Positions 60,890 to 64,000 of a DNA stretch of 64,000 nucleotides are shown here, one piece after another (the stretch's first letter is position 1; each line of letters opens with the position of its first letter). Location of the stretch: positions 11,960,501 to 12,024,500 of the forward strand of contig CM061091.1 of NCBI GenBank assembly GCA_030770545.1, given 5' to 3'. The notes under the pieces were generated by a model. The model did no database searches. It was not told the origin of the DNA and saw only the letters and a list, made by a program, of their open reading frames with translations. Origin of the DNA: Macropodus opercularis (taxonomy: Eukaryota; Chordata; Actinopteri; Anabantiformes; Osphronemidae). The position numbers were made by a program, and so were the translations under genes.

Positions 60890-61400
60890 CAGGAAAACAC
60901 TGCACTTCGCAGAGACGCGGCGAGGCAGTGGAGCCGAGTCGTGTGAAGAGGGGAGGTAAATAAAGAGAGACAAGTGAAAAGTTAGCAAAAGAGTGGGAAG
61001 TCAAGAGAAGCAGAGACAAAAAAAAAATCTAATCAAAAGGGGAAGCTAAAATAGACACAACGGAGTAGAACGTGAGCTTCAGCAGCATCAGCGTCGAGGT
61101 GACTTGATTAACTCGCCAGCCTCATCCTATACAACATCGAGCAGAAGTCTACGGAGAGAGGCGCGGCCACACAGATATCGAACCGGAGAGCCGGAGCAGA
61201 GACCGCACACGAAACCTCTGTTAGCGTCCCAGCAGAGCCCGGCTTCCCGGTTGACCCCGGTGACGAGAAGGTCCAAACAAACCCAGGTGCAGGAAAAGGT
61301 TTTTGCCTGTAGGAACTGAAAAGTGATAACTGGCACAGCGGTGAGCACCTGAGGGAAAATTGGACTTTATCAACACAAAGGGGAGCTTGATTTCAGCCAG
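60890..61400 (+). promoter_or_regulatory. Candidate CpG-rich promoter and non-coding first exon
   Basis: CpG steps, scarce elsewhere, cluster at 60900-60950 (GACGCGGCGAGG, GCCGAGTCG) and 61080-61290 (GCGTCGAGG, GGCGCGGCC, ATCGAACCGG, ACCCCGGTGACG). The plus strand is purine-rich, as 5' UTRs often are. The block ends with TTTCAGCCAG/GTACACATTT at about 61400, a usable splice donor, followed at once by T-rich, intron-like DNA. Frames inside it (61104-61319 + and 61127-61348 -) overlap and are not recognised. There is no clear TATA box. If real, it would start a plus-strand gene extending beyond the window; direction and start site are inference. Confidence 0.33.
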
Positions 61401-62114
61401 GTACACATTTAGAGATATGTTTTTCCTCTTTTTGTTTTTGTCTTTCTTTACAAAAACCTAATACTTTTGGGGGGTTTTTTTTCCAAAAAAAGGCCAAAAT
61501 AGCTTGAACTTTTTCAATGTCACGTTCATATGTTGTAGCATCTGTTCATGAAGAAATGCCAAATAGAGAAACAAGCGCGAGGCCTGATTGATCGTGTTCC
61601 GCCTCCCCCCTTTTTCCCCCTCATTTGTTTTGTTTACACAGCGGAGTAATGATAATGTGACCTCTGTGATCCGGATACAGTGAGAATCAAGCCGGGCTGA
61701 GCTTACAGACATATGGTCACCGTGATCCCTCCATACATTTCTCCTCTTTCATCCCCTGCTCTGCCTCTTTCCCTGGCTTATTCTTTTCTGCACGAGTGCC
61801 ACGAATATCACAGATCCCAGCCCCCCCCCCTTCTAAAGCACACATCAGTTGGCAGTTTATCTAACTCCACAGCCCTCCTTCATCACAACAGACCTCCAGC
61901 TGTCAGAGTAGACATCCTTCCAGCCACCACACTGAGGGGAGAAGAGGTTCAGTCCAACAGAGCCGCTCGTGTTCCTTTCTGACACATCAAGCCCTCCTGC
62001 GAAGTAGGAAGCAGGAGCAAAGGGAGCTTTTCCACTCTCCCGTGGCTCACAGTGTGCAAACCTAGTTATTATAGGTAGGAGGAGGTGAGGGAGCAGCTTA
62101 TGAGGCAATGAGGT
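61401..62114. other. Non-coding stretch, possible first-intron sequence
   Basis: T-rich start, a forkhead-like TTTGTTTACA near 61628, GAGTAATGATAATG near 61645 and C9 near 61822-61830. Frames on both strands overlap and are unrecognised. Confidence 0.4.
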
Positions 62115-62245
62115 GCAGAATGAATGCATCTCCTTCTTCCTTGCCCGCTTTTTTTTTTCCCACCCCTACAGAGTTTCCCCCTCGCTGCGCCTCTCTTTCA
62201 CCTTTCCTCCCACCACACCTCCCTCCCTGCTCCTTTTCCACACAG
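62115..62245 (+). repeat. Polypyrimidine-rich block
   Basis: Mostly C and T, including a T10 run at 62149-62158 and CCTCCCACCACACCTCCCTC-like sequence, ending CTTTTCCACACAG, which resembles a 3' splice site. No open frame of note follows. Confidence 0.55.
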
Positions 62246-63049
62246 CTGACACCAATACAGGTAATTCTGACTAATGTGACAAATAAACTATTCTAATCTC
62301 AACAAAGCAGGCTGTTGCTTTCTCCAGCGCATTCATCTGTGTTAAATCAAAGGTTTTATGCAAATAAAGGTTTTCGTGGGGTCTTTTTTATAAATCCAAA
62401 TATGCAGTTATAGCAGGTTGTAAGCTGGACAGCTTTGAACTTGCTATGTAAACAAGTGTCAGGCTTTGTGCTGAGATGCAAACCCCACACCCCCTGGAAG
62501 TCACCTGTCAACGAGACTTTTTTCTTGTCCAAATTACACCTTTTCTGACGAATCAACATCTCCCGCGGAGAGGTTTTAAGTTTTTTAATCAGGAGCGTCT
62601 GGCGTGTGTGATTCACCTGCGCTGCTATTTGAAACTGCTGTGACCTTAAAGAGCTTAGCAGAACATCATCGCGGAGCCTTACCGTATATGCAAAGCTCTG
62701 CGCCGTCAACTGTGCAAACTAGATAAATGGTGTCAGTTAATGCGACAATTTCCTAAGTAAAGCCGTCGGAGTCGTAGGCCTGCACAGCGTGGTCAGTTAT
62801 ATGTCCAAATACGCTTCGTGCACCCTGTTTTGTTACGTTTTTTCGAGGGTTGAGGGTGTTTCCGTCTCTCCCATCTCCTCCTCGAGGGGGAAGTACATTA
62901 CTGTGTTTCTTTTCTTTTTTTTTTTATTGTCACGGCAGTAAAAGCATTTAAACATTAACAACAATGCATCAGAATATATGGGGCCTGTCAGGGTGGTGCG
63001 CTGTGTACGGCCGGGAAGCACATTGCCAGAGCACAGCTGTCTTGTAAGC
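62246..63049. other. Non-coding stretch with T-rich run
   Basis: TTTCTTTTCTTTTTTTTTTT-type tract at 62906-62926. The minus-strand open frame 62356-62709 (117 codons) has no recognisable domain. Confidence 0.4.
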
Positions 63050-63300
63050 GAGGGTAGGCTCCGAGCAGCGGAGAGACAAAGCGTCACCCTGCAGTATTTA
63101 TGAACAATTTTTAGAGGGGTGGTGCTGAGTGCTCTCCTTTGTACTCGCCAGTCTACATACCCTGGCCTACATAACCTGTGTGTGACAACAAGCGGCCGTC
63201 TGCTGAGTGCTGTCTGCTCTCCGAGGGAGAGTCTTGTTTTCCTCGCATCACACTCAGTTTAATGTGCCAAGCAATTGATTAATTGCTATACAGGTACACA
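63050..63300. promoter_or_regulatory. Enhancer-like stretch with TAAT palindrome (inferred)
   Basis: Repeat-free DNA containing the inverted repeat AGCAATT / AATTGCT with loop GATT at 63270-63287, giving the palindromic homeodomain-like site CAATTGATTAATTG. CAGTTTAATGTG lies just upstream. Its position 2 kb downstream of the promoter candidate would fit an intronic enhancer; this is inference. Confidence 0.3.
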
Positions 63301-63319
63301 GTGAAAGCTGCAAGTCATA

Positions 63320-63331
63320 CCCCCCCCCCCC
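63320..63331 (+). repeat. Poly-C run (12 C)
   Basis: Twelve C followed by TTTAAAG, without the CA repeat seen at other C runs. Confidence 0.95.
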
Positions 63332-63734
63332 TTTAAAGCTTTAAGAATCAACATGTGAAAATAGTTTATGACCCTCGGCTGATGTCAGTTTTCACCAACC
63401 AAAACCATGAAACATGTGACTGGGACCCACTGGGCCACAACAGAAGGCGTAATGATGTCACAAGCCTCTTGATCCAACAGACTGAATTTAGGTCATCGCA
63501 TTTGGATAAGTTGAATACCAGAGAGACCCAATATGTCAATTTGTTTTTGTTCCATCCTTAAAAATGACAAATTGGTTGCTACAGTATACATCATCTAACG
63601 TATGTCCTGACGTACGTAAAGCTTGTTACTTCAATAGAGGGGAAATATGCAGTATGTTATGGATAATCCTGTAGAAATCTACCTAGGGCAGAATCCCCTA
63701 GTTTCCCTGAACAACAACTGTTACTGAAACATTA
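63332..63734. other. Non-coding stretch, nothing recognised
   Basis: The open frame 63355-63561 (+) is short, starts at a non-ATG codon and has no recognisable domain. Confidence 0.4.
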
Positions 63735-63940
63735 TTATATATAAATACAAGCCTATGAATATTCTTTAGTCGTGGTTGTTTCAAATGACCCTGACAGTCA
63801 TCACCGGGCATCGGTCTGTGCCCCTGCCATCCTGGAGGACACCATCAGGAATGGATGTGGTCTAGATACCACACAGGCCTCTCAGTACGATGCCAGATGC
63901 AACTTTGCCACCCGTGGCACCATCTCAACCTTTTGAAATT
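63735..63940 (+). other. GC-richer edge segment with open frame, unrecognised
   Basis: From about 63785 GC content jumps relative to the AT-rich DNA before it. One plus-strand frame is open from about 63735 to a TGA at about 63935 and reads, in part, CAPAILEDTIRNGCGLDT. ATTCTTTAG near 63768 could be a 3' splice site, though its pyrimidine tract is weak. The segment could be an exon, the end of a repeat that continues past the window, or chance. I do not recognise the peptide. Confidence 0.22.
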
Positions 63941-64000
63941 TAACGGTTCATGGACGTCAGGGCGGAACCATCTGGCCCTCCACAGAGCTTCGGCACGGAA

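Noticed and set aside
62356..62709. 117-codon minus-strand open frame
   Set aside because: No recognised domain or splice context.
1..64000. CRISPR array, bacterial operon, phage or plasmid features
   Set aside because: No direct-repeat/spacer array, no ribosome-binding-site-led gene runs; the sequence is vertebrate in character.
1..64000. Known microRNA hairpins
   Set aside because: I looked for mature sequences of common vertebrate microRNAs such as let-7, miR-9, miR-124, miR-137 and miR-153 and saw none; small inverted repeats found are too short for precursors.

Overview
The window reads as nuclear DNA of a teleost fish, probably a percomorph. The clues are relics of repeat families known from fish: a Tc1/mariner element of the common fish type, a Penelope-like repeat carrying a decayed hammerhead-ribozyme stem, and a tRNA-type SINE with an ATGGATGG-like tail. 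Frequent (CA)n, (TA)n and poly-C microsatellites, moderate AT richness and the lack of any prokaryotic-style gene packing agree. Family assignments come from recognising the repeats by reading, not from a search.

I found no protein-coding gene that I can name. All open frames are short, overlap on both strands and mostly sit in low-complexity or pyrimidine-rich DNA. The window is best described as intergenic or long-intron DNA. Three places could hold transcribed sequence. The first is a textbook 3' splice site followed by a 69-codon open frame (27541-27750, +). The second is a CpG-rich stretch resembling a promoter with a non-coding first exon ending in a GT donor (about 60890-61400, +). The third is a GC-richer segment with a 60-odd-codon open frame at the right edge (about 63735-64000). 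None is certain.

Layout: 0-2.4 kb has SINE remnants and a CTCF-like site. 2.4-21 kb is featureless DNA with microsatellites, one polypyrimidine block and a 188-codon open frame ending just before a 23-nt poly-A. 21.2 kb has the Penelope-like relic. 24.9-34.4 kb and 36-48 kb hold several stretches dense in TAAT/ATTTGCAT-type motifs that look like conserved enhancers (inference only). 54.9-57.8 kb has two Tc1 remnants. 60.9-63.3 kb has the promoter candidate and another enhancer-like stretch.

The most notable sequence-level patterns are a roughly fourfold excess of TACTGTA/TACAGTA, five poly-C-to-(CA)n compound tracts all in the same orientation, several long perfect palindromes, a three-copy 21-bp tandem repeat and a strong G-quadruplex motif. 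No new biological system is evident.
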